From: Eubacteriales bacterium
GTDB taxonomy: Bacteria > Bacillota > Clostridia > Lachnospirales > Lachnospiraceae
Length of the DNA: 32,493 bases
Reading direction: 5' to 3'
Assembly: GCA_030524715.1 (NCBI GenBank)
Contig: JAUNGB010000061.1
Span: 1-32,493, forward strand
The position numbers and the translations under genes were made by a program. Positions 25,076 through 32,493 of the stretch are shown piece after piece; position 1 is the stretch's first letter; each line of letters begins with the position of its first letter. The notes beneath the pieces are model-generated. The model saw nothing but the letters and a program-made list of their open reading frames with translations, was not told where the DNA came from and did no database searches.

Positions 25076-26107
25076 ATGGATCATACTACGCCGGATTATA
25101 TGAATGACTTTGAAGAAATCCGTCTTATCATAGAACAGGCGATGCAGGATGCAAGCCTCAAAGTCAATGAGTCTGTTATCCGTTTATATTGGAATATTGG
25201 GAAATATGTTTCCAGGAAAGCCGCAGATGCGGGATGGGGACGTGCAACGGTAAAAGAACTTTCACAATATATTCTGTCAAAAGAGCCGGGGGTCAGAGGC
25301 TATTCGGCGCAGAATATCTGGAGGATGAAACAGTTTTTTGAAACGTATGAAAATAAGCCGGAACTGTTCCCATTGTTGACCGCAAATACATGGTCGAATA
25401 ATCTGCATATTATGTCAAAAACAAAGACAGATGAAGAAAAAGTATTTTATCTGAAACTTGCTTCTAAAGAAAAATATAAAGCAAGAGAGTTGGAACGTCA
25501 GATTGACAGCGGTTATTATGAAAGGCTGTTGCTCTCAGATGGGAAAGCCCCCTCTGCCATAGACCGGACGGAAACAACGGGTATGATCCGTGATATGTAT
25601 ATGCTGGAGTTCCTGAACTTGCCGGAGCCATATAAGGAGTATGATCTGCAGCAGGCAATTCTGAAAAATATGAAAAAATTTCTTTTGGAATTTGGCAGGG
25701 ATTTTATTTTCATGGGGGAAGAATATCATCTACAGGTAGGGAAGCACGATTACTTTGTCGATCTTTTGTTTTACCATAGGGAATTGCAATGCCTGGTTGC
25801 CATTGATTTAAAGATTGATGATTTTAAACCGGAATACTTGGGGAAAATGGAATTTTATCTGGAAGCCTTAGACCGGGATATAAAGAAACCGCATGAAAAT
25901 CCGAGTGTGGGAATTATTCTCTGCAAAAGCAAGGATGAGGATGTTGTGGAATATGCGCTGAGCCGTAACATGAGTTCCACGATGATTTCCGAGTATCGGA
26001 CGAAGCTGATTAGCAAAGAAATTTTACAGAAGAAATTAGAGGAATTGTATGATGCTGTTGAAGATCAAAACTCTCAACACGTTGAGAGTTTTGAAATCGT
26101 CACTTGA
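25076..26107 (+). CDS. DUF1016/YhcG family PD-(D/E)XK nuclease
   Basis: A 343-residue protein of the YhcG/DUF1016 family, full length. The N-terminal domain (about 10-160) has the family segments SVIRLYWNIGKYVSRKAADA, GWGRATVKELS and GVRGYSAQNIWRMKQFFETY. The C-terminal nuclease domain (about 180-330) shows the PD-(D/E)XK core FLLEFGRDFIFMGEEYHLQV, then YFVDLLFYHRELQCLVAIDLK with catalytic Asp and the D-L-K strand. The ATG at 25076 has GGAG nine bases upstream; TTG 25061 and ATG 25067 overlap that site. Such proteins are common cargo of mobile elements and have been proposed to cut recombination intermediates or act in defence. Here it sits between mobilization and conjugation remnants and appears intact. 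Confidence 0.92.
   Translation: MDHTTPDYMNDFEEIRLIIEQAMQDASLKVNESVIRLYWNIGKYVSRKAADAGWGRATVKELSQYILSKEPGVRGYSAQNIWRMKQFFETYENKPELFPLLTANTWSNNLHIMSKTKTDEEKVFYLKLASKEKYKARELERQIDSGYYERLLLSDGKAPSAIDRTETTGMIRDMYMLEFLNLPEPYKEYDLQQAILKNMKKFLLEFGRDFIFMGEEYHLQVGKHDYFVDLLFYHRELQCLVAIDLKIDDFKPEYLGKMEFYLEALDRDIKKPHENPSVGIILCKSKDEDVVEYALSRNMSSTMISEYRTKLISKEILQKKLEELYDAVEDQNSQHVESFEIVT
26065..26094 (+). repeat. perfect inverted repeat in the DUF1016 3' coding end
   Basis: A 13-bp perfect inverted repeat (TCAAAACTCTCAA, CACG, complement) lies inside the last codons of the nuclease gene, four bases before the terminator stem. It encodes part of QNSQHVESFE. Confidence 0.8.
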
Positions 26108-26127
26108 TAACAGGTGGCGGTTTTTTT
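26098..26127 (+). terminator. terminator overlapping the DUF1016 stop codon
   Basis: CGTCACTTG pairs with CAGGTGGCG (two wobbles) across an ATAA loop and is followed by GTTTTTTT. The gene's TGA is part of the stem and loop. Confidence 0.75.
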
Positions 26128-26152
26128 ATGTCCAAAAGGAGGTGCTATCTAT

Positions 26153-26318
26153 TTGGAAGCCAAGATAAATAAGGAAATCCGCAATTATACGGAGAGTATG
26201 TTTTTCAGGCTGTCGATGCGGCAGTTCGTTTTTTCTGTCCTTGTCTGCGGCGTGGCGGTGGCTTGTATTTCCTGCTCCGCCCACGGCTTGGCACGGAAAC
26301 TACTCGATCAGGCAAACA
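26153..26318 (+). pseudogene. PrgI family conjugation protein, frameshifted and truncated
   Basis: A TTG start at 26153, eight bases after AAGGAGGTG, opens EAKINKEIRNYTESMFFRLS and MRQFVFSVLVCGVAV, the beginning of PrgI-type inner-membrane proteins found beside VirB4 in Clostridial conjugative elements. At about 26260 one base appears to be lost in GGTGGC; in the -1 frame the sequence resumes GLYFLLRPRLGTET, the expected continuation. Homology stops near 26301, within the second membrane segment, and the frame then ends at a stop. About half the usual length is missing and no VirB4 gene follows. Confidence 0.65.
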
Positions 26319-26331
26319 ATAATAATTTTAG

Positions 26332-26359
26332 TTGTGTTCCCCGGGCACTTTGGTATAAT
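26332..26359 (+). promoter_or_regulatory. probable promoter of the sugar-sensing operon
   Basis: Consensus TATAAT at 26354-26359 with a weak TTGTGT -35 (26332-26337) at 16-base spacing, 32 bases before the start at 26392. It lies right at the end of the PrgI debris. Confidence 0.5.
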
Positions 26360-26391
26360 AAAGGAAGATCGGAACGGAAGAGAGGAAAAGT

Positions 26392-27396
26392 ATGGGAAAC
26401 AAACGACCGGTGAGAAGAGAACTTTTACTGCTGCTGCTTGCGGCGGCGATTTCCGCAATATTTTATATCCTGGTAAGTTCCTATTACAATAAGATCATGG
26501 AAGAGGCCGGAGTCAATACTACGGAACTGAACCAGGTTTATCAGTACCAGTATGAAATGATCGTGGACAGCCGGAATATCACCTTCTGGCAGGCTGTTTA
26601 TGAGATCGCAAGGGAAGAGGCGCTTTCCCACGGAGCTGTTCTGAAGCTGAACGGCACAGACTGGGGACAGGATTACGATAAGGTGGATTTTATGGATATG
26701 AGCATTGCCGCAAAGGTGGACGGGATCATTCTGGAATACAGCGGTGAAGAGGGGCTGGAAGAAAAAATCGATGAAGCGGTGGAGAAGGGAATCCCTGTGG
26801 TTACCGTTGTAAACGACGCGCCCAAAAGCCTGCGCCAGTCCTTTGTGGGCATTAATGACTATCAGCTGGGGCTGGCATACGGAGAACAGGTGGCAAAGCT
26901 TGTGGATTCCAATACACGGAGAGTCCTTGTGCTTTTGAACAGGGAGAAGGAACTGGAGCAGAACCAGATCTATGCGGAGATCAATCGGGCGGTGGTAGAT
27001 AAAGCGGGAGGCCGCGGGAAGATCAAAATCCAGGCGCAGAATCTGATTTCCAAAAGCCAGTTTGATGTGGAGGAAGCTATCCGCACCATTTTTCAGAGTC
27101 CTGAAGGGCCGCCGGAAATCCTGGTCTGCCTTGACGAAGTGACTACGGAATGTGCGTATCAGGCAATGATCGATTTCAATATGGTAGGGGAGGTCAACAT
27201 CGTAGGTTATTACATCTCAAAGACCATCACAGACGCCATAGAAAACGGCCTGATCCCCGTAACCATCCAGATGGACGCCGCCCAGGTGGGAACCTATAGC
27301 ATCGAAGCCCTGACAGAATACTGGGAGGTTGGACGCGCCAACTCTTATTATAATGTGGATCTGAATATAGTGACAAAAGAAAACGTTGTTCAGTAA
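26392..27396 (+). CDS. membrane-anchored periplasmic-binding-protein-like sugar sensor
   Basis: A 334-residue type 1 periplasmic-binding fold protein. Residues 10-30 are one hydrophobic segment after a basic start (GNKRPVRREL), with no lipobox and no cleavage site, so it is likely a signal-anchor exposing the binding domain outside. The family pattern shows in AAKVDGIILEY, the hinge strand GIPVVTVVNDAP, FVGINDYQLGLAYGEQVAKL and EILVCLDEVTTECAYQAMID. It starts the operon with the YesM-type kinase and YesN regulator. By analogy with XylFII of the C. beijerinckii XylFII-LytS-YesN system, it probably binds a sugar and signals through the kinase. The ligand is not known. Confidence 0.85.
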   Translation: MGNKRPVRRELLLLLLAAAISAIFYILVSSYYNKIMEEAGVNTTELNQVYQYQYEMIVDSRNITFWQAVYEIAREEALSHGAVLKLNGTDWGQDYDKVDFMDMSIAAKVDGIILEYSGEEGLEEKIDEAVEKGIPVVTVVNDAPKSLRQSFVGINDYQLGLAYGEQVAKLVDSNTRRVLVLLNREKELEQNQIYAEINRAVVDKAGGRGKIKIQAQNLISKSQFDVEEAIRTIFQSPEGPPEILVCLDEVTTECAYQAMIDFNMVGEVNIVGYYISKTITDAIENGLIPVTIQMDAAQVGTYSIEALTEYWEVGRANSYYNVDLNIVTKENVVQ

Positions 27397-27488
27397 CGTA
27401 AAGCGGCCATTGTCACTGAACGCTTTGCAGCAGGAGCACAGGGTACACAGCGAAGAATTTTCATTTTGTGGAGAAAGGGCGGTAAACG

Positions 27489-28982
27489 ATGGAAAATAAA
27501 AGAAAAAGCTGGCGTTTTCAGGATCAGACGCTGGTGGTCAAGGTGCTTTTTGAGGTGGGCCTTGTGGCGCTGCTTTTGTTCGGCACCAATATGATGATGT
27601 ACTGGCAGGTCAACAGGGCTATGCAGAGTCTGGATACGGTGTACGCAAGCAACGTGGATCTGGCAGATCTGGCGGATACTCTGGACAGCGTGCAGACAAA
27701 CGTGTATAACTATCTTACGGTAAAGACCTCCGACTCGCTGGAAGGCTATTACCGCAGTGAGGAAAAATACCGGAGGCTTCTGGAAAAGCTCAACGGCCAG
27801 GTTATGGAAAACCCCACCAAGCTTCTGGAAAAAAATATCCGGAGCATGTCGGAAACCTATCTGGACCAGACCGCGGAGACGGTTGCCGCCAAGCGCGGGA
27901 GGAATGTGGAGAAATACAAGGATTCCTATACAGATACCCTGAAGCTGTACCAGTATCTGAATTCTTATATTTATGATCTTAACGGGCAGCAGTTTAAAAA
28001 CAATTCCTCCAGCTATCAGGCGCTTCAGAGCGCCATACGGTATCTGGAGGTGGTAAGTTCTGTGATCCTGATAGTGATGATGGGGGTATGTATCCTGCTG
28101 CTGTATTTTATGATACGGGGAGTGGCCGCGCCTCTTACACGTCTGGCGGTCACCGCCAATCTGGTGGGGCAGGGCAATTTCAGCGTACAGATGCCGCCCA
28201 CGGACGCTATGGATGAGGTGGGCGTAGTGACCCGTGCTTTTAATACCATGGTTTCCAGTCTTGAGGAATACATGGCGCTGACAAAGGAAAGCATGGAAAA
28301 GGAACAGCAGATGATGGAGAGGGAGCTTCTGATGGAAAACCATTTAAAAGAAGCGCAGCTTAAATATCTCCAGTCCCAGATCAATCCCCATTTCCTTTTT
28401 AATTCCCTGAATGCGGGAGCGCAGCTTGCCATGATGGAGGGCGCGGAAAAAACCTGCATTTTTGTGGAACGCATGGCGGAGTTTTTTCGCTATAATGTAA
28501 AAAAGGGCAGTGAAGACGCAACTCTTGCGGAAGAGGTGGAGACTGTTGAGAACTATATCTATATACTGAACGTGCGGTTTGCAGGGGATATCCATTTTAC
28601 CAAAGAGGTGGACGAGTCCGTTCTGGACGCAAAGATACCGAGCATGATCCTGCAGCCTATTGTGGAAAACGCGGTCAATCACGGTATCCGCAACATTGAC
28701 TGGGAGGGAACGATACATCTTCTGGTGAAACAGGAGGGAGATCGCATCCGGATCAGCGTCAGGGATAACGGAAAAGGGATCTCAGAAGAACGGATCGCCC
28801 AGATCTTAAACGGAGAGCTCCAAAAGCAGGAAAGTGAAGGAGATTCCACCGGAGTGGGAATGTATAATGTGATCAGACGGCTGGAGTTTTATTACCAGCA
28901 GGAGGATCTGATGGAAATTTACAGCGAGGGGGAAAACAAGGGAACGGAAATCGTGATCCTGATTCCCTGCCGTACAGAATAA
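27489..28982 (+). CDS. YesM/LytS-type sensor histidine kinase
   Basis: A 497-residue two-component kinase. The first membrane segment is about 17-37 and the second about 185-208, with an extracellular alpha-helical region between them. A HAMP domain follows (AAPLTRLAVTANLVGQGNFS to FNTMVSSLEEY). The His-kinase domain carries the phospho-acceptor His301 in QINPHFLFNSLN. The ATPase domain has the N-box IVENAVNHGI, DNGKGIS and GVGMYNVIRRL. It is followed 24 bases later by its response regulator. It is likely paired with the anchored binding protein upstream. Confidence 0.93.
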   Translation: MENKRKSWRFQDQTLVVKVLFEVGLVALLLFGTNMMMYWQVNRAMQSLDTVYASNVDLADLADTLDSVQTNVYNYLTVKTSDSLEGYYRSEEKYRRLLEKLNGQVMENPTKLLEKNIRSMSETYLDQTAETVAAKRGRNVEKYKDSYTDTLKLYQYLNSYIYDLNGQQFKNNSSSYQALQSAIRYLEVVSSVILIVMMGVCILLLYFMIRGVAAPLTRLAVTANLVGQGNFSVQMPPTDAMDEVGVVTRAFNTMVSSLEEYMALTKESMEKEQQMMERELLMENHLKEAQLKYLQSQINPHFLFNSLNAGAQLAMMEGAEKTCIFVERMAEFFRYNVKKGSEDATLAEEVETVENYIYILNVRFAGDIHFTKEVDESVLDAKIPSMILQPIVENAVNHGIRNIDWEGTIHLLVKQEGDRIRISVRDNGKGISEERIAQILNGELQKQESEGDSTGVGMYNVIRRLEFYYQQEDLMEIYSEGENKGTEIVILIPCRTE

Positions 28983-29006
28983 CAGGGGAACGGAGGAAGA
29001 GAGAAT

Positions 29007-30608
29007 ATGTATCGGATCATGCTGGCAGACGACGAGGGGATTATGCTGGAATCCCTGAAAAGTATTATTACGCGCAACTTTGGAAGCGAATGCGAGATTG
29101 CCTGCGCTAAAACAGGCAGGGCGGTGGTGGAGCTTGCGGAAACTTTCCGGCCGGATATTGCTTTTATGGACATCCAGATGCCGGGACTCAGCGGCATCCA
29201 GGCCATGAAGGAAATCCGTAAATCCAATCAGAATACTATTTTTATCGTTATTACCGCGTACGATAAATTTTATTATGCAAAGGAGTCCATCAACCTGGGA
29301 GTGATGGAATTCCTTACGAAGCCCGTAAACAAAAAAGTGATCCTGGAAGTGTGCATGAAGGCCATGCGCCAGGTGGACGAAAAGCGGCAGAAGAGAAGCG
29401 ACGACCTGAAAATACGGGAAAAGCTGGAAACAGTGGTTCCCATGATCGAGTCCGGCTACATTTATAATCTTCTTTTGATGGACGACTTCCACACCTATCA
29501 GGATAATTACAGGGAGCTTTTGGACATTAAAAAGGAATATGCCTTTATGACGGTTGTGGAGTTCGGGGACAGCGATGAGAACGGGAGGCTGACCAACGCT
29601 GTGGGCGCCAGCGTGCAGGCAAGCAAATTTTATCCGGAGCTTCGGGAGATCGTGAAGGAATTTTTTGATTGCGTGGCAGGCCCGGTCATGGAAAACCGCG
29701 TGGTGTTTCTGGTTCCCCACAGTACGGGAAAGGTGGACTATGAAGAGCGTGTGGAGATCCTCACAAGAACAAGGACGATGGTGCATAAGCTGGAACAACG
29801 GATCGACAGTAAGTTCCGGGCAGGGATCGGAAGAGTACGTCCCCTGGAAAATGTAAAGGAATCCTACAGGGAGGCTCTGCGCGCATTAAGGGAGGGGGAC
29901 AGCCATGTGGTACATATCAATGATGTTCCTCTGCTCCAGGAATATGACGGGGAATATCCCGTGGATCTGGAGAAACGGTATTTCCAGAGAACTCTGGAAG
30001 CAGACTATGCAGGCGCGTCGTCGGCAGCGAATATGTTTTTTGACTGGATGCTGGAAAATTACGGCGGGGATGAGTATCGGGACGATATTGAGATCAAGGT
30101 GCTGGAACTGGTGCTGCAGGTAGAATACAGGGCGTTTTTCCGCGGAGGGGTAAAATACGGCTTCCGTTACCGGACCAACTATATCCGCGACATTAAGAAC
30201 TGCCGGGACTATGAGGAACTGCGGGGGTGGCTGCTTGACAAGACCTCTGTTGTCTGCCGGGGGATGAAGACGGCCAAGGAAACAGAATCGGAATCCGTGA
30301 TCACAAAAGCCAAGGCGTATATCGACGAGCATTTCCAGAGTGATATTTCTCTGGACGACGTATCGCGTGTTGTGGATATCAGCCCTTATTATTTCAGTAA
30401 GCTGTTTAAACAGGAGGTGGGAGAGAATTTTATCGAATACCTGACAAAGACACGTATGCGCAATGCACGGCAGCTTTTGAAAAATCCTTCCTATAATATT
30501 AAGGAGGTTTGCGCCATGTCAGGCTACAGCGACCCTAACTATTTCAGCAGGATCTTTAAAAAATACGAGGGGATTACCCCAAGTGAATACAGAGAAAGGT
30601 TGGGATAA
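29007..30608 (+). CDS. YesN-type response regulator with AraC DNA-binding domain
   Basis: A 533-residue regulator. The receiver domain (1-120) has the acidic pocket DDE at 8-10, phospho-acceptor Asp55 in FMDIQMPGLSG and the conserved Lys in FLTKPVN. A long middle region (about 130-420) is typical of YesN proteins. The C-terminal AraC-type pair of helix-turn-helices (about 430-533) includes ISLDDVSRVVDISPYYFSKL and EVCAMSGYSDPNYFSRIFKK. The ribosome site GGAGG precedes the ATG. The next gene starts two bases after its stop. It should activate sugar-uptake genes, most likely the transporter beginning at 31929. Confidence 0.94.
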   Translation: MYRIMLADDEGIMLESLKSIITRNFGSECEIACAKTGRAVVELAETFRPDIAFMDIQMPGLSGIQAMKEIRKSNQNTIFIVITAYDKFYYAKESINLGVMEFLTKPVNKKVILEVCMKAMRQVDEKRQKRSDDLKIREKLETVVPMIESGYIYNLLLMDDFHTYQDNYRELLDIKKEYAFMTVVEFGDSDENGRLTNAVGASVQASKFYPELREIVKEFFDCVAGPVMENRVVFLVPHSTGKVDYEERVEILTRTRTMVHKLEQRIDSKFRAGIGRVRPLENVKESYREALRALREGDSHVVHINDVPLLQEYDGEYPVDLEKRYFQRTLEADYAGASSAANMFFDWMLENYGGDEYRDDIEIKVLELVLQVEYRAFFRGGVKYGFRYRTNYIRDIKNCRDYEELRGWLLDKTSVVCRGMKTAKETESESVITKAKAYIDEHFQSDISLDDVSRVVDISPYYFSKLFKQEVGENFIEYLTKTRMRNARQLLKNPSYNIKEVCAMSGYSDPNYFSRIFKKYEGITPSEYRERLG

Positions 30609-30610
30609 AA

Positions 30611-31678
30611 GTGAAAAAAAGAAAAAGACTTGCCCTCTGTCTTGTATGCCTCTGCCTTCTCTTTTCAGGCTGTACAGCCGGGAAAACGGAAGAAAGCGTG
30701 GATATGGCTGCCGACGGCGGGGATGCGGCAGATGGGGTAAAAATCGGCATAAGCTTTGATTCCTTTGTGATCGAGCGGTGGATACGGGACAGGGACGTAT
30801 TTGTTTCCACAGCCAAAAGGCTCGGCGCGTCGGTCAATGTACAAAACGCCAACGGCGACGTAGAAGAGCAGATTTCCCAGATCGAATATCTCATAGGAAA
30901 GGATATTGATGTTCTGGTGGTGGTTCCGGCGGATTGCGACGCTCTTTCCGGGGTGATGAAAAAAGCAAAGGAAGCAGGGATTAAGACGATCTCCTATGAC
31001 CGTCTTATCCAGAATGCGGACAGCGACCTCTATATGTCCTTTGATAATACGGCAGTGGGAACTTTGATGGCTCAGGCGCTGAAGAATTCCATTCCGGAGG
31101 GCGGCGATATTTTTATGATCCAGGGACCTGATGAGGACAATAATGTGAAGCTTGTGCGCTCCGGCTTTGACGCGGAAATTGAAGACAGCAACTTAAATGT
31201 GGTCTACAAGGCAAGCTGCGCCGGCTGGATGGCGGAAGAGGCTGTGGACTATGTCAGGGAGGCGCTGAAGGAATATCCGGATGTAAAGGGTATCATGTGC
31301 GGGAATGACGATATAGCCACACAGGTGATCCGCGTCCTTACCGAAAACCGCCGGGCCGGAGACGTGAAGGTGGTGGGACAGGACGGCGACCTGGCCGCCT
31401 GCCAGCGGATCGTGGAGGGAACCCAGACGATGACGGCTTTTAAATCCGTAGAGCTGCTTGCCAAAATTGCGGCGGAGTACGCGGTAAAGATGGCAAAAGG
31501 GGAGGAACTGGAACGAATTTACTACTCCATCGACGACGGAAGCGGCGAAATCCCGTTTTTGAGATTGATGCCCATTGCCGTTACGGAAAAAAACATGGAT
31601 GAGATCATTATTGAGGGCGGCTACCATTCCATGGAGGATGTATACCTGAACGTGCCCCCGGCAGCAGCAACGGAGTAA
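30611..31678 (+). CDS. XylF-like sugar-binding lipoprotein
   Basis: A 355-residue type 1 periplasmic-binding protein similar to D-xylose-binding XylF. The GTG start at 30611 is two bases past the YesN stop. Residues 1-21 form a lipoprotein signal with lipobox LFSGC (Cys21), followed by a short acidic linker. Family elements are KIGISFDSFVIERWIRDRDV, GKDIDVLVVVPADCDALSGV, TISYDRLIQNAD, YMSFDNTAVGTLMAQAL, GPDEDNNVKLVRSG and KVVGQDGDLAACQRIVEGTQ. Its place inside the sensor operon suggests either a second sensing receptor or the solute receptor of the nearby transporter. A terminator follows. Confidence 0.9.
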   Translation: MKKRKRLALCLVCLCLLFSGCTAGKTEESVDMAADGGDAADGVKIGISFDSFVIERWIRDRDVFVSTAKRLGASVNVQNANGDVEEQISQIEYLIGKDIDVLVVVPADCDALSGVMKKAKEAGIKTISYDRLIQNADSDLYMSFDNTAVGTLMAQALKNSIPEGGDIFMIQGPDEDNNVKLVRSGFDAEIEDSNLNVVYKASCAGWMAEEAVDYVREALKEYPDVKGIMCGNDDIATQVIRVLTENRRAGDVKVVGQDGDLAACQRIVEGTQTMTAFKSVELLAKIAAEYAVKMAKGEELERIYYSIDDGSGEIPFLRLMPIAVTEKNMDEIIIEGGYHSMEDVYLNVPPAAATE

Positions 31679-31713
31679 AGGGGACATCCGCATTCCGTTT
31701 TTCTGCAGTTCAT

Positions 31714-31742
31714 AAACGCAGGCAGCGCAGCCACCTGCGTTT
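31714..31742 (+). terminator. terminator of the sensor operon
   Basis: AAACGCAGG pairs perfectly with CCTGCGTTT across an 11-base loop, followed by a T-rich tract. A second stem lies 40 bases further on. Confidence 0.6.
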
Positions 31743-31784
31743 GGACAATTTATTTTCAGAAAGTCAATAGCAAATTTTTGCAAC

Positions 31785-31821
31785 AAAAATGTTCTGTTTT
31801 ATGCAGGACATTTTTCTTTTT
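31785..31821. terminator. second, bidirectional-looking terminator
   Basis: AAAAATGTTCTG pairs with CAGGACATTTTT (one wobble) across a seven-base loop, with CTTTTT following. Together with the previous hairpin it insulates the sensor operon from the transporter gene. Confidence 0.65.
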
Positions 31822-31864
31822 CAAAAAATATTGCGGTATCCTGGCAACTAAATCCTGTACCCTC

Positions 31865-31875
31865 CATGCTATAGT
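31865..31875 (+). promoter_or_regulatory. extended -10 promoter before the ChvE-like gene
   Basis: TGCTATAGT (31867-31875) is an extended -10. There is no good -35 at the right distance, which would suit dependence on the YesN-type regulator. It lies 54 bases before the start. Confidence 0.45.
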
Positions 31876-31928
31876 AAAGCTACAAAAAAACAGTACCCAA
31901 CGGTATAAAAGAAACGGAGGATTTCAGA

Positions 31929-32493
31929 ATGAAAAGAAAAGTGATCGTATCTATGTTATGTGCGTCTATGGTGGCTGGCATGGTCGTTGTACCAAGCGTA
32001 ACCGCACATGCTGAAGAAAGCAAGGGCCTGATCGGTGTTGCAATGCCTACGCAGGATCTTCAGAGATGGAATCAGGACGGCGAGAACATGAAGAAGGAAC
32101 TGGAAGCAAAAGGCTATGAGGTAGACCTTCAGTTCGCAGGAAATGAAGTTGCTACTCAGGTATCCCAGGTAGAAAACATGATCGCAAACGGCGACCAGCT
32201 TCTGGTTATCGCTTCTATCGAAGGCGATTCCCTTGGAACTGTTCTTGCACAGGCTAAGGATGCAAACATTCCGGTTATCGCTTATGACCGTCTGATCATG
32301 AACACAGACGCAGTTTCCTATTACGCAACCTTCGATAACTATCTTGTTGGAAAAACACAGGGAGAGTTCCTGGTAGACGCTCTGGATCTTGAGAATCAGG
32401 ACGGACCGTTCAACATCGAATTTGTAACAGGCGACCCTGGCGACAATAACGTAAACTTCTTCTTCGGCGGCGCTATGGACGTTCTTCAGCCGT
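31929..32493 (+). CDS. ChvE-type multiple-sugar ABC transporter substrate-binding protein (3' end outside window)
   Basis: The first 188 codons of a type 1 periplasmic sugar-binding protein. Residues 1-28 are a signal peptide (MKRKVIVSMLCASMVAG, cleavage at AHA/EES) without a lipobox at the cleavage site. The mature start GLIGVAMPTQDLQRWNQDGE, then VSQVENMIANGDQLLVIASI and NIPVIAYDRLIMNTDAVSYY, is characteristic of ChvE-like proteins for glucose, galactose or arabinose-type sugars. GGAGG lies eight bases before the ATG. The ATPase and permease genes are expected just beyond the edge. Confidence 0.92.
   Translation, partial: MKRKVIVSMLCASMVAGMVVVPSVTAHAEESKGLIGVAMPTQDLQRWNQDGENMKKELEAKGYEVDLQFAGNEVATQVSQVENMIANGDQLLVIASIEGDSLGTVLAQAKDANIPVIAYDRLIMNTDAVSYYATFDNYLVGKTQGEFLVDALDLENQDGPFNIEFVTGDPGDNNVNFFFGGAMDVLQP

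Noticed and set aside
25076-26107. Restriction-modification subunit
   Set aside because: The protein has YhcG/DUF1016 N- and C-terminal domains, and no methylase or specificity gene is nearby.

Overview
The window looks like chromosomal DNA of a low-to-moderate GC Firmicute, most likely a gut Lachnospiraceae (Clostridia). The support is strong AGGAGG ribosome binding sites, intrinsic terminators, TTG/GTG starts next to good Shine-Dalgarno sequences, a DUF4364 protein, a DUF624/YesL protein, a YesM/YesN two-component pair and Lachnospiraceae-type conjugative-element debris. No rRNA, tRNA, CRISPR array or intact insertion sequence was seen.

Left part (1-8530): malic enzyme and glycerol kinase are followed by a complete branched-chain amino-acid (LIV-I type) ABC importer, livK-livH-livM-livG-livF. 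A cytidylate-kinase-like gene is attached to its 3' end and a strong terminator follows. Two hairpins with T-runs, one between the livK promoter and livK and one between livK and livH, suggest the binding protein is transcribed separately from, and more strongly than, the membrane and ATPase genes.

Middle part (8550-16900): a coupled pair of minus-strand hypothetical genes (one carries a 12-bp tandem repeat), a membrane-anchored polysaccharide deacetylase, a large secreted multi-domain beta-sandwich protein with a structured leader, rarA, a DUF4364 protein, a TIGR01212 radical-SAM protein and a DUF624 membrane protein.

Decayed mobile region (about 17100-26310): fragments of an integrative conjugative or mobilizable element bracket a redox cargo cluster. 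At the left is a short ORF resembling the tail of conjugative-element proteins. At the right are a chimeric MobC/relaxase remnant with a promoter, leader attenuator and inverted repeats (possible oriT), a DUF1016 PD-(D/E)XK nuclease, and a frameshifted, truncated PrgI gene. The cargo is a LysR regulator divergent from a flavodoxin-aldo/keto reductase fusion, a frameshifted cyclophilin-like lipoprotein, a PNPOx-like flavoprotein, a second aldo/keto reductase, an alpha/beta esterase, and a deletion scar joining a second hydrolase to a DHFR/RibD-like reductase fragment. A 25-bp palindrome lies between LysR and the fusion gene and is the obvious operator candidate.

Right part (26390-end): a sugar-sensing operon with a membrane-anchored periplasmic-binding protein, a YesM/LytS-type histidine kinase, a YesN response regulator and a XylF-like lipoprotein. 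It is followed by the start of a ChvE-type sugar-binding protein gene cut by the window edge. The layout resembles the XylFII-LytS-YesN three-component xylose sensor described in Clostridium beijerinckii and probably controls the sugar ABC transporter that begins at 31929.
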